Source: DASZUK01 sp035547695 (GTDB lineage: Bacteria > Actinomycetota > Acidimicrobiia > Acidimicrobiales > RAAP-2). Taken from it: a stretch of 64,000 nucleotides of DNA. The number at the start of each line of letters is the position of its first letter. Positions within the stretch are counted from its first letter, which is position 1. Made by a program: the position numbers and the translations under genes. The stretch covers positions 213,179 to 277,178 of the forward strand of contig DASZUK010000062.1 of assembly GCA_035547695.1 (NCBI GenBank), given 5' to 3'. Below the pieces are notes generated by a model. It did not search any database, had not been told where the DNA came from, and saw nothing but the letters and a program-made list of their open reading frames with translations. This document shows positions 55,492-63,850 of this stretch, one piece after another.

Positions 55492-58263
55492 TCAGCCGGC
55501 CAACTGTCGCAGCACGTACGGCAGGATGCCGCGGTGCCGGTAGTACTCGGCCTCCATCGGGGTGTCGATGCGGACCCGGGCGGCGAACTCCACCGTGCGG
55601 CCGTTGCCGTTGCCGTTGCCGGCGCCATCGGCGTCGGAGGTGGCGTCGGCGGTGGCCCGGACGGCCACCTCCTTGGGGAGCACCCCGTCGTTCAGGGACA
55701 GCAGCCCGGTGATGGCGAACGTCTCGTGGCCGGTCAGGCCCAGGGTGGCCGCGGACTCGCCGGCCGGGAACTGCAACGGCAGCACCCCCATGCCGACCAG
55801 GTTGGACCGGTGGATCCGCTCGTAGCTCTCCGCCAGCACCGCCCGGACGCCCAGCAGCGCGGTGCCCTTCGCCGCCCAGTCCCGGCTGGACCCCGACCCG
55901 TACTCCTTGCCGGCCAGGATCACCAGCGGCACCCCGTCGGCCTGGTACCGCATGGAGGCGTCGTAGATGGACATCTGCTCCCCATCGGGCAGGTGCAGGG
56001 TCACCCCGCCCTCGGTGCCCGGCGCGAGCTGGTTGCGGAGCCGCACGTTGGCGAAGGTGCCCCGCATCATCACCTCGTGGTTGCCGCGGCGTGCCCCGTA
56101 GGAGTTGAAGTCCTCCCGGGCCACCCCGTGGTCGGACAGGTACCGGCCGGCCGGCGCCGACGGCTTGATGGACCCGGCGGGGGAGATGTGGTCGGTGGTG
56201 ACGCTGTCCCCCAGCACCGCCAGCACCCGGGCCCCCTCGATGTCGGCCACCGGGCCCGGCTGCGCCGCCATGCCGTCGAAGAACGGCGGCTTCAGCACGT
56301 AGGTGGACGAGTCGTCCCAGGCGAACGTCTCCCCCTCGGCCACCGTCACCGACTGCCACAGGTCGTCGCCGTCGAACACCGACGCGTACCGCCGCCGGAA
56401 CTCCTCCGACGTCAGCGACGCCCGGATGGTCTCGGCCACCTCCTGCTCGCTCGGCCAGAGGTCGGCGAGGGTGACCGGGTGGCCGTCGCGGTCGGTGCCC
56501 AGCGGGTCGGTGGACAGGTCCACGTCCATGGTGCCGGCCAGGGCGTACGCCACCACCAGCGGCGGCGACGCCAGGTAGTTCATGCGCACGTCCGGGTGGA
56601 TGCGGCCCTCGAAGTTCCGGTTGCCGGACAGCACCGACACCACCGACAGGTCGTGCTCCTGCACCGTCTCGCTCCGGCCCGGCAGCAGCGGCCCCGAGTT
56701 CCCGATGCAGGTCGTGCAGCCGAACCCGACCAGGTAGAACCCCAGTTGCTCCAGCGGCCCGGTCAGGCCGGCCCGCTCCAGGTAGTCCATGACCACCCGG
56801 GACCCCGGGGCCAGCGTGGTCTTCACCCACGGCTTCGCCGACAGCCCCCGCTCCACCGCCCGCTTGGCCAGCAGCCCGGCCGCCACCAGCACCTGCGGGT
56901 TGGACGTGTTGGTGCAGCTCGTGATCGCCGCGATGACCACGTCGCCGTCCCGCAACGGCCGGTCCCCGCCGGCAGCCCCATCGGCGGCGGCGGGGTCACC
57001 CGGGGCCGCCTTCGGCTCGTGGCCCAGCGCCTCCCGGAACGCCCGGCCGGCCCCGGCCAGGGACACCCGGTCCTGCGGCCGGGCCGGCCCGGCCAGGCTG
57101 GGCACCACCGTGGACAGGTCCAGCGCCACCGTCTCGGAGTACACCGGCTCCGCCGACGGGTCGTGCCACAGCCCCTGCTCCTTGGCGTACGCCTCCACCA
57201 GGGCCAGGTGGTCCTCGTCGCGGCCGGTGAACCGCAGGTAGTCCACCGTGGCCTGGTCGATCGGGAACATGGTGCAGGTGGCCCCGTACTCCGGGGACAT
57301 GTTGCCGATGGTGGCCCGGTTCTCCACCGGCACCCCCGACACCCCGGGCCCGAACGCCTCCACGAACTTCCCCACCACCCCGTGCCGGCGGAGCAGCTCG
57401 GTGATGGTCAGCACCAGGTCGGTGGCGGTGGTGCCCTCCGGCAGCTCCCCGAACAGCCGCAGCCCGACCACCGGCGGCAGCAGCATCGACAGCGGCTGCC
57501 CCAGCATGGCCGCCTCCGCCTCGATGCCGCCGACCCCCCAGCCCAGCACCCCCAGGCCGTTGACCATGGTGGTGTGCGAGTCGGTGCCCACCAGGGTGTC
57601 GCAGAACGCCCGGCCGTCGTCGGTGGCGAACACCACCCGGGACAGGTACTCCAGGTTGACCTGGTGGCAGATCCCGGTGCCCGGCGGCACCGCCCGGAAC
57701 CCGTCGAACGACCCCTGGGCCCATCGCAGCAACTGGTACCGCTCCATGTTGCGGTCGTACTCGATCCGGACGTTCTCGTCGTAGGCCCCCGGCGTGCCGG
57801 ACCGCTCGGCGATCACCGAGTGGTCGATGACCAGCTCCACCGGCACCAGCGGGTTGATCCGCTCCGGGTCCCCGCCCAGGGCGGCCAGGGCGTCCCGCAT
57901 GGCGGCCAGGTCCACCACCGCCGGCACCCCGGTGAAGTCCTGCATCAGCACCCGCTCCGGCGACAGGGCGATCTCCTTGGCGTCGTCCCCGGCGTTGGCC
58001 CCGTGGGCCTCGGGGTGCCGGCCCCAGGCCGCCACCGCCGCCACGTCCGCCGCCGACACCCGCAGGCCGTCCTCGTGCCGCAGCAGGTTCTCCAGCACCA
58101 CCTTGATGCTGTACGGCAGCCGGCCCACGTCGCCCTCGGCGGCCAGCCCGTCGGCCCCCAGCCGGAAGATCTCGAACCGCCGGTCGCCGACCGAAATGGT
58201 GGAGCGGGCGCCGAAGCTGTCCGGGTGGGGCCGGGGGGACGCGGTGGGGGAAGCGGAAGCCAT
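55492..58263 (-). CDS. acnA: Aconitate hydratase (AcnA type)
   Basis: A 923-residue TCA-cycle enzyme interconverting citrate and isocitrate. Cluster cysteines are in SCTNTSNPQ and GCTTCIGNSG. Other blocks are LVGTDSHTTMVNGLGV, GDSVTTDHISPAGSI and KEYGSGSSRDWAAKGT. An Ala/Gly/Asp linker lies at about 435-450. The ATG at 58263 fits the family N-terminus; CAGAAT ends 6 bases upstream, again close to the start. Confidence 0.97.
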   Translation of the reverse strand: MASASPTASPRPHPDSFGARSTISVGDRRFEIFRLGADGLAAEGDVGRLPYSIKVVLENLLRHEDGLRVSAADVAAVAAWGRHPEAHGANAGDDAKEIALSPERVLMQDFTGVPAVVDLAAMRDALAALGGDPERINPLVPVELVIDHSVIAERSGTPGAYDENVRIEYDRNMERYQLLRWAQGSFDGFRAVPPGTGICHQVNLEYLSRVVFATDDGRAFCDTLVGTDSHTTMVNGLGVLGWGVGGIEAEAAMLGQPLSMLLPPVVGLRLFGELPEGTTATDLVLTITELLRRHGVVGKFVEAFGPGVSGVPVENRATIGNMSPEYGATCTMFPIDQATVDYLRFTGRDEDHLALVEAYAKEQGLWHDPSAEPVYSETVALDLSTVVPSLAGPARPQDRVSLAGAGRAFREALGHEPKAAPGDPAAADGAAGGDRPLRDGDVVIAAITSCTNTSNPQVLVAAGLLAKRAVERGLSAKPWVKTTLAPGSRVVMDYLERAGLTGPLEQLGFYLVGFGCTTCIGNSGPLLPGRSETVQEHDLSVVSVLSGNRNFEGRIHPDVRMNYLASPPLVVAYALAGTMDVDLSTDPLGTDRDGHPVTLADLWPSEQEVAETIRASLTSEEFRRRYASVFDGDDLWQSVTVAEGETFAWDDSSTYVLKPPFFDGMAAQPGPVADIEGARVLAVLGDSVTTDHISPAGSIKPSAPAGRYLSDHGVAREDFNSYGARRGNHEVMMRGTFANVRLRNQLAPGTEGGVTLHLPDGEQMSIYDASMRYQADGVPLVILAGKEYGSGSSRDWAAKGTALLGVRAVLAESYERIHRSNLVGMGVLPLQFPAGESAATLGLTGHETFAITGLLSLNDGVLPKEVAVRATADATSDADGAGNGNGNGRTVEFAARVRIDTPMEAEYYRHRGILPYVLRQLAG

Positions 58264-58367
58264 ACCGCCATTCTGCCCCCGCCGGGGCCCGGTGCCCACT
58301 TCGACGGGCCCGGTGGCCGGGCCGGGCGCAGGGGCCGGGGGTACCTCCCTTCGCACAACGGTTCTGC

Positions 58368-58373
58368 CAGAAT
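58368..58373 (+). promoter_or_regulatory. -10-like CAGAAT 7 bases before the CHAP gene
   Basis: CAGAAT is followed by CGCGCCG and the ATG at 58381. An identical hexamer stands 6 bases before the divergent aconitase start. This is weaker than the TANNNT cases. Confidence 0.35.
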
Positions 58374-58380
58374 CGCGCCG

Positions 58381-59877
58381 ATGTCCCGCAGTGCCCCCCG
58401 CCGGTCCCCCCGCCGTGCCCTGGCCGGGGCGGCCACCCTGGCGGTGGGGGCCCTGTCGGCGGCCCTCCTGTCGGCCGTGCTGCTGCCGGCCGTGCTGCTG
58501 TCGGCCGTGCTGCTGCCCGCGGTGCTGTCGGCGGTGCCCGCCGGGGTCCCCCTCGCCGGCTCCTTCTCGGCCACCGCCGCCGGGGCCTCTCCGCCGTCCG
58601 GCGGCCTGTTCACCGGCGGCGGGGTGGTGGCCGCCGGTGACGCGTCCACCTACGGGTCGTTCGCCGGGGTGACCATGTCGTCCCCGGCCGCCACCATGGC
58701 GGCCACCCCCGACGGCCAGGGGTACTGGGTGGCCGCCAACGACGGCGGGGTGTTCGCCTTCGGGGACGCCACCTTCTACGGCTCCACCGGCAGCCTGTCG
58801 CTGTACGCCCCGGTGGTCGGCATGGCCGCCACCCCGGACGGCCACGGGTACTGGCTGGTGGCCCAGGACGGCGGCATCTTCGCCTTCGGGGACGCCACCT
58901 TCTACGGCTCCATGGGCGGCCGGCCGCTGAACCAGCCCATCGTCGGCATGGCGGCCACCCCCGACGGCGCCGGCTACTGGCTGGTGGCGGCCGACGGCGG
59001 CATCTTCGCCTTCGGGGACGCCCAGTTCTCCGGCTCCACCGGCAGCCTGCAGCTCGCCGAGCCGATCACCGGGATCGCCGCCACCCGGGACGGCGCCGGC
59101 TACTGGATGGTGGCCGCCGACGGCGGCATCTTCGCCTTCGGGGACGCCCAGTTCTTCGGGTCGGCCGCCGGCCAGAACCTGGGGGCAGCCGTCGTCGGCA
59201 TGGCCGCCACCCCGGACGACCAGGGCTACTGGCTGGTGGCCGCCACCGCCGGCGTCCTCCCGTTCGGCGACGCCACCTTCTACGGCCCCACACCCAACCT
59301 GCCCCCGTTCTCGCCCACCGCCGCCATCGCCGCCACCCCCGACGGCCGGGGGTACTGGCTGCTGCAGCCCGACGACATCGCCATCGGCTTCACCAACCCC
59401 CCGGCCGGAGCCGGGGCCGGCATCGTGGCCCGGGCCGCCTCCCAGGTCGGCCCGGACCTGACAGCGGGGACCGGGGTGGGGAAGGGGACCTACTGCAACC
59501 CGTACGGCCCCTGCGAGGAGTGGTGCGCCCTGTTCGCCACCTGGGTGTGGCAGCAGCAGGGCGTCGCCATCCCCCGGTACGGGTTCACCGGCGACATCTA
59601 CAACTGGGGGGCCGCCCGCGGGCTGGTCCTGGGGCCGACCGCCACGCCGGCGCCGGGGGACGCGGTGCTGTTCGGCACCGGGCCGCGCAGCGTGGCCACC
59701 TCGGTGCACGTCGGCATCGTCGCCCAGGTCTGGCCCAACGGCGCCGTCATCTCCATCGAGGGTGACGCCGGCCCGGAGCCCAGCGGCAAGGGGGCCGTCG
59801 TCGTCAACGGCCCCTACCTGCCCTGGATGTCCCAGGAGCTCAACGGGGCCCCGGTCTACGCCTACGTCCAGCCCTGA
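58381..59877 (+). CDS. Secreted repeat protein with C-terminal CHAP amidase-like domain
   Basis: A 498-residue exported protein. A long signal/anchor with repeated LLSAVLLPAVL hydrophobics (about 12-60) precedes seven or so 42-residue repeats (about 95-340) carrying MAATPDGxGYWLVA and DGGIFAFGDAxFYGS, likely blades of a beta-propeller. The C-terminal domain (about 350-498) has EEWCALFATWVW and VHVGIVAQV, giving the Cys and His of a CHAP peptidoglycan amidase. The repeat family is typical of Acidimicrobiia. The repeats may bind wall glycan while CHAP cuts it. Confidence 0.88.
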   Translation: MSRSAPRRSPRRALAGAATLAVGALSAALLSAVLLPAVLLSAVLLPAVLSAVPAGVPLAGSFSATAAGASPPSGGLFTGGGVVAAGDASTYGSFAGVTMSSPAATMAATPDGQGYWVAANDGGVFAFGDATFYGSTGSLSLYAPVVGMAATPDGHGYWLVAQDGGIFAFGDATFYGSMGGRPLNQPIVGMAATPDGAGYWLVAADGGIFAFGDAQFSGSTGSLQLAEPITGIAATRDGAGYWMVAADGGIFAFGDAQFFGSAAGQNLGAAVVGMAATPDDQGYWLVAATAGVLPFGDATFYGPTPNLPPFSPTAAIAATPDGRGYWLLQPDDIAIGFTNPPAGAGAGIVARAASQVGPDLTAGTGVGKGTYCNPYGPCEEWCALFATWVWQQQGVAIPRYGFTGDIYNWGAARGLVLGPTATPAPGDAVLFGTGPRSVATSVHVGIVAQVWPNGAVISIEGDAGPEPSGKGAVVVNGPYLPWMSQELNGAPVYAYVQP

Positions 59878-60031
59878 CCCCGGCGGGGCGGCGGGGGCGG
59901 GCGGTCCGAGGGCTCACGCCGCGGGCCTTCCGCGGGTCTTCCATTGGCCTTCCGCGGCTCTTCGTGACCGTTCGGTGAACTCCCCCGAGCCGGCCGCCGG
60001 CGGCCGGTAGCCTCCGTCCGGGAGGTGCACC

Positions 60032-60364
60032 ATGGACGCCGAAGGCTGGTATAAGGACCCGTACGGACAGCACGAGGACCGGTGGTTCTCGGCCGGCGCC
60101 CCGACCAAGCTGGTCCGCGACGGCCAGGTCGAGGCCAGCGACCCACCGCCGGACGTCCCCCCGCCGGGGCCCCTGGTGCCGGCTGACCCCCACGGCCCGG
60201 ACCTGGGCGCGGCGGACCTGCTGCGGGCCGACGCCGCCGAGGCCGGCACAGCGACCCGGGACCACGACCGGGAGAACATGGTCACAATCGAGTACGGGGC
60301 CATGATGGCGCCGTTGCCGGTCATCCTCCAGGAAGATCCGCTGAAGCCCGAGCCGTCGTCGTAG
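60032..60364 (+). CDS. Small DUF2510-like protein
   Basis: A 110-residue protein beginning MDAEGWYKDPYGQHEDRWFS, like the W-P-DP-G-x-RWW pattern of DUF2510, then a Pro-rich middle and an acidic tail. GGGAGGTG precedes the ATG. No membrane segment is seen. Function unknown. Confidence 0.6.
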   Translation: MDAEGWYKDPYGQHEDRWFSAGAPTKLVRDGQVEASDPPPDVPPPGPLVPADPHGPDLGAADLLRADAAEAGTATRDHDRENMVTIEYGAMMAPLPVILQEDPLKPEPSS

Positions 60365-60367
60365 GCT
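60362..60367 (+). promoter_or_regulatory. -10-like TAGGCT 7 bases before the FmdB-type gene
   Basis: TAGGCT overlaps the stop codon of the preceding gene and is followed by 7 bases and the ATG at 60375. A leaderless message is likely. Confidence 0.5.
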
Positions 60368-60374
60368 GGTCCCC

Positions 60375-60602
60375 ATGCCGTTGTACGAATACCGCTGCAC
60401 GACTTGCGCGGCCGTCTACGAGGAGCGACGGTCGATGGCCGACGCCGACGCCCCGGCCACCTGCCCCGACGGCCACGTCGGGGCCGCCCGGCTGCTGCCG
60501 GTCTTCGCCGCCACCGGGCTGGCCGCCGCGCCGGCCCCGGCCGGCGGGATGTGCGGCGCGCCGGTGGCCGGTGGCTGCGGCGGGGGCTGCGCCTGCCACT
60601 GA
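60375..60602 (+). CDS. FmdB-family zinc ribbon protein
   Basis: A 75-residue protein starting MPLYEYRCTTC, the FmdB opening with CxxC at C8 and C11. A further Cys at 30 and a CGGGCACH tail follow. Such proteins are small putative regulators of unknown mechanism. Confidence 0.85.
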   Translation: MPLYEYRCTTCAAVYEERRSMADADAPATCPDGHVGAARLLPVFAATGLAAAPAPAGGMCGAPVAGGCGGGCACH

Positions 60603-60758
60603 CCGGCAGGACGCCGGCCACCACCCAAACCCGTTCGGGAAGATTTCAACCCTCCCACCACCAAGAATTCATCTTCACGTCCCGATCTGTTCGCGGACGG
60701 GTCACGAGGCTGACGGCACAATGCGGCGGGACGCCCGTGGCGGGCGGCCCGACCGATC

Positions 60759-61415
60759 ATGCCGCGTCCCCCCCTCACCCGTTCCCGGATCGTCGCCGCC
60801 GGCCTCGACATCGCCAGTGAGCTCGGCCTCCCCGCCCTGAGCGTGCGGGCGGTCGCCCGTCGGGTCAGCGCCACCGCCACCGGGGTCCACCGCCACATCG
60901 GCACCACCGAGCTGGTCGAGGCGGTGGTGGCCGAGATCGTGGGCTCCATGCCGGCGGTGCCGATCCGAGGCGACTGGTCCCGGCGGCTCCGCTCGTGGGC
61001 CGTCCGCACCCGGGCCTGGCTGACCGGGTATCCGGGACTGGCCCGGCACCTGCTGGCCAACCGCTGGGACACGTGCACGGCCCTGGACCGGCTCGAGGAG
61101 GTGGTCGACGTCCTCGGCTCGTCCGGGCTGACGGCCGTGGAGCGGGTGCGGGCGGCCAGCGCGCTGTACTGGTTCGTCCTCAGCAGCGCCGACCTGGACG
61201 AGTCGGCCCGGATCATCGGCGGCAACCCGGTGGTCCGGCCCATCGTCGACTCGCCGGAGCGCTGGCCGCTGTTGAGCGCCCACGGCCGCGACCAGTCGTC
61301 CACCGCGGCCCAGGCGCAGTTCCTGTTCGGCCTCGACCTCCTGCTCGACGGCATCTGCCGCCGGTCCCCGACAGGGGCCGACCTGCACCATGCGAACGCG
61401 GCCAGCCTCTCCTGA
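60759..61415 (+). CDS. TetR-family transcriptional regulator
   Basis: A 218-residue regulator. The HTH is seen as RSRIVAAGLDIASELGLPAL and VRAVARRVSATATGVHRHIG, with the ligand-binding domain from about 75 on. It lies just upstream of the pst genes on the same strand; that position does not by itself link it to phosphate control. ATG at 60759; no clear ribosome site. Confidence 0.88.
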   Translation: MPRPPLTRSRIVAAGLDIASELGLPALSVRAVARRVSATATGVHRHIGTTELVEAVVAEIVGSMPAVPIRGDWSRRLRSWAVRTRAWLTGYPGLARHLLANRWDTCTALDRLEEVVDVLGSSGLTAVERVRAASALYWFVLSSADLDESARIIGGNPVVRPIVDSPERWPLLSAHGRDQSSTAAQAQFLFGLDLLLDGICRRSPTGADLHHANAASLS

Positions 61416-61434
61416 CCACCCCGACGGCGTCGGT

Positions 61435-61453
61435 ACGGAATTAACCGTTCCGT
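61435..61453. promoter_or_regulatory. Inverted repeat ACGGAA-N7-TTCCGT between tetR and pstC
   Basis: Six-base perfect arms flank TTAACCG in the 165-base gap before pstC. A GTTCACC element like half of a PhoP box occurs near 61496. Either could regulate pst; neither is proven. Confidence 0.35.
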
Positions 61454-61580
61454 CACCCAGAGATCATCGCCGAATGCCGGGCGCGTCACCGGTGGGTTCA
61501 CCTGCCCTCTGTACCGTGCCGACGGGACCCTTGGCGGGGAGGAGCGACGTGGCCGCGACCCACCGAACGGGAAGGCAGTT

Positions 61581-62594
61581 GTGGCGGACGAGTTGGTGAT
61601 CCTTCCGGCGGCTACGGACCGTGGTGCGCCGCGTCCCGGACCCGGCCGGGTCAAGCGGGTGCTGCATGCCCACCCCAGCCGGGTCGACCGGAACTTCGAC
61701 CGGATGACCCTGGCGTCGGGGATCACCGTCCTGGTGATCCTCACCGTGGTCGGGGCCTTCCTCCTCTACCAGAGCCGGCACGCCTGGTCCCAGATGGGGT
61801 GGTCCTTCTTCACCACCAACATCTGGCGCACCTCCGGGTCCAACCCGAACTACGGCGTGCTGGGCTTCCTGTTCGGGACCGTGGTGGTGGCCTTCATCGC
61901 CGAGGTCATCGCCATGCCCCTCGGGATCGGCGTCGGGTTGTTCATCGCCGAGTTCGCCCCCGTCTCTCTCCGCAAGACGCTGCAGGCGATGATCGACCTG
62001 CTCGCCGCGGTCCCCTCGATCCTCTTCGGCCTCTGGGGGTTCCTGTTCCTGCAGTACCAGATCGTCCCGCTGTCCCGATGGATGACCACCCACCTCGGGT
62101 GGTTCCCGTTGTTCGCCACCGACAAGGACGCCCAGTTGACCAACTCGTTCTTCATCGCCGGCATCGTCGTCTCCCTGATGGTCATTCCCATCGTCGCCTC
62201 CATCTCGCGGGCCGTCTTCGCCCAGACCCCACCGGGGGAGAAGGAGGGGGCGCTCGGCCTCGGGGCCACCCGATGGGGCATGATCCGCACCGTCGTCCTC
62301 CCGTACGGTCGCGGCGGCATGATCGGCGGCGCCATGTTGGGCCTCGGCCGGGCGCTCGGCGAGACCATCGCCGTCGCCCTCCTGCTCCCCCAGGTGCCCT
62401 GGATCTCGCCGCACTGGCTGCAGAACGGCGGCGGCACCATCGCCGGGTTCATCGCCTTCCGGGCCGGCAACTCGGTCACAGTCCCCGGGTTGATGGCCGC
62501 CGGGCTGGTGCTGTTCGTCCTCACCCTGGCCACCAACTTCGTCGCCTCCGTCGTGGTCTCGCGGAGCCGTTCCGGTGCCGGGGTCGACCTGTGA
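61581..62594 (+). CDS. pstC: Phosphate ABC transporter permease PstC
   Basis: A 337-residue inner-membrane permease with six segments. The family blocks are LLAAVPSILFGLWGF and the EAA loop GALGLGATRWGMIRTVVLPYGRGGM. With PstA it forms the phosphate channel. The GTG at 61581 follows GGGAAGG. No pstS binding-protein gene precedes it in the window. Its stop overlaps pstA as GTGA. Confidence 0.94.
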   Translation: MADELVILPAATDRGAPRPGPGRVKRVLHAHPSRVDRNFDRMTLASGITVLVILTVVGAFLLYQSRHAWSQMGWSFFTTNIWRTSGSNPNYGVLGFLFGTVVVAFIAEVIAMPLGIGVGLFIAEFAPVSLRKTLQAMIDLLAAVPSILFGLWGFLFLQYQIVPLSRWMTTHLGWFPLFATDKDAQLTNSFFIAGIVVSLMVIPIVASISRAVFAQTPPGEKEGALGLGATRWGMIRTVVLPYGRGGMIGGAMLGLGRALGETIAVALLLPQVPWISPHWLQNGGGTIAGFIAFRAGNSVTVPGLMAAGLVLFVLTLATNFVASVVVSRSRSGAGVDL

Positions 62595-63850
62595 CCACCA
62601 CCCTGCCACCGACGGCCGGGGCGGCCGGGGACGGCGGCGCCGAGCGCACCGGCGGGGACCGGACCCGGCAGCCGGGGCGGCTACCGCCTCGCCGCCGGCC
62701 GCCGGCGCGGCGGCGGGTCCCGCGCCGTCCGGTCGCCCTCACGCCGGTCGACGTGGTCTACGCGCTCGTGGCGGCCGCCAGTTCGATCTGCCTCTGCTGG
62801 CTGGTGTTCTCGGTGCTCACCAACGGCATCGGGTGGTTCGGCTTCTGGTTGGTCGCCTACCTGGTCTTCCTGGCCATCTACTTCGTCACCACCGTCGACC
62901 GCCTCGGCCGGCTGGCCGCGACGGACCGGATGGTCACCGTGGTGGTGTGGTCGGCCATGATCGTCGTCCTCGTCCCTCTCGTGTGGCTCACCGTCTACGT
63001 GCTGGTGAAGGGACTTCCCGGCCTGTCCCTGGGGTTCTTCACCCACACCCAGCAGGGTGTCGTCCCGAAGGACCCGGCCACGGCCGGCGGTGCCCTCCAC
63101 GCCATCGTCGGCACCCTGGAACAGGTCGGCATCGCCCTGCTCATCTCCCTCCCCCTCGGCGCCATGACCGCCATCTTCCTGAACGAGACCCGCTCCCGGC
63201 TGCGCCGGCCGGTCCGCATCTTCGTGGACGCCATGAGCGGCATGCCCTCGGTGGTCTCCGGCCTGTTCATCTACGCCACCCTCATCATCCCGCTGGCCAA
63301 GGACAGCTCCCTGTTCGGCTACGACGGCTTCATGGCGTCGCTGGCCCTGTCGGTGACGATGATGCCGACCATCTGCCGGGCCATCGAGGTCGTCCTCCGC
63401 CTGGTCCCGGCGGGCTTGCGGGAGGCGGGCCTGGCCCTCGGCTCGTCCCGGGCCAAGGTGGTCTGGTCGGTGGTGCTGCCGACGGCCTCCTCGGGCGTCG
63501 CGACGGCCGCCATCCTGGGCATCGCCCGGGAGGCCGGTGAGACGGCCCCGCTGCTGTTCACGGCGTTCGGCTACAACCTGATGAACGCCAATCCGTTCGG
63601 CGGTTCCCAGGAGTCCCTGCCGCTGTTCATCTGGCGGTTCATCCGGGAGCCGCTGGCGTCGTCGATCACCCGTGGGTTCGCCGGCGCGCTGGTCCTGATG
63701 GTCCTCATCCTCGTCCTGTTCGCCGTCGCCCGCATCGTCGGCCGCGACCGGACCAAGGCCAGGACCCGCCGATGGGGGGTCCCCCGTGGCCGGTCCCGGA
63801 CCGGTGCCGGGCCACTGCCGACGCTCGTCCCTCCCCAGGAGCCGTCGTGA
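62591..63850 (+). CDS. pstA: Phosphate ABC transporter permease PstA
   Basis: A 419-residue permease. An Arg/Pro-rich N-tail (1-50) and two extra hydrophobic segments precede the core domain, making it longer than typical PstA. Core motifs are MSGMPSVVSGLFIYA and EAGLALGSSRAKVVWSVVLPTA. GTG start coupled to pstC; stop coupled to the next gene. Confidence 0.93.
   Translation: MTTTLPPTAGAAGDGGAERTGGDRTRQPGRLPPRRRPPARRRVPRRPVALTPVDVVYALVAAASSICLCWLVFSVLTNGIGWFGFWLVAYLVFLAIYFVTTVDRLGRLAATDRMVTVVVWSAMIVVLVPLVWLTVYVLVKGLPGLSLGFFTHTQQGVVPKDPATAGGALHAIVGTLEQVGIALLISLPLGAMTAIFLNETRSRLRRPVRIFVDAMSGMPSVVSGLFIYATLIIPLAKDSSLFGYDGFMASLALSVTMMPTICRAIEVVLRLVPAGLREAGLALGSSRAKVVWSVVLPTASSGVATAAILGIAREAGETAPLLFTAFGYNLMNANPFGGSQESLPLFIWRFIREPLASSITRGFAGALVLMVLILVLFAVARIVGRDRTKARTRRWGVPRGRSRTGAGPLPTLVPPQEPS

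Noticed and set aside
58264..59709. Minus-strand extension of the aconitase frame to 59709
   Set aside because: Runs antisense through the CHAP repeat gene and is repetitive; the family N-terminus is at 58263.
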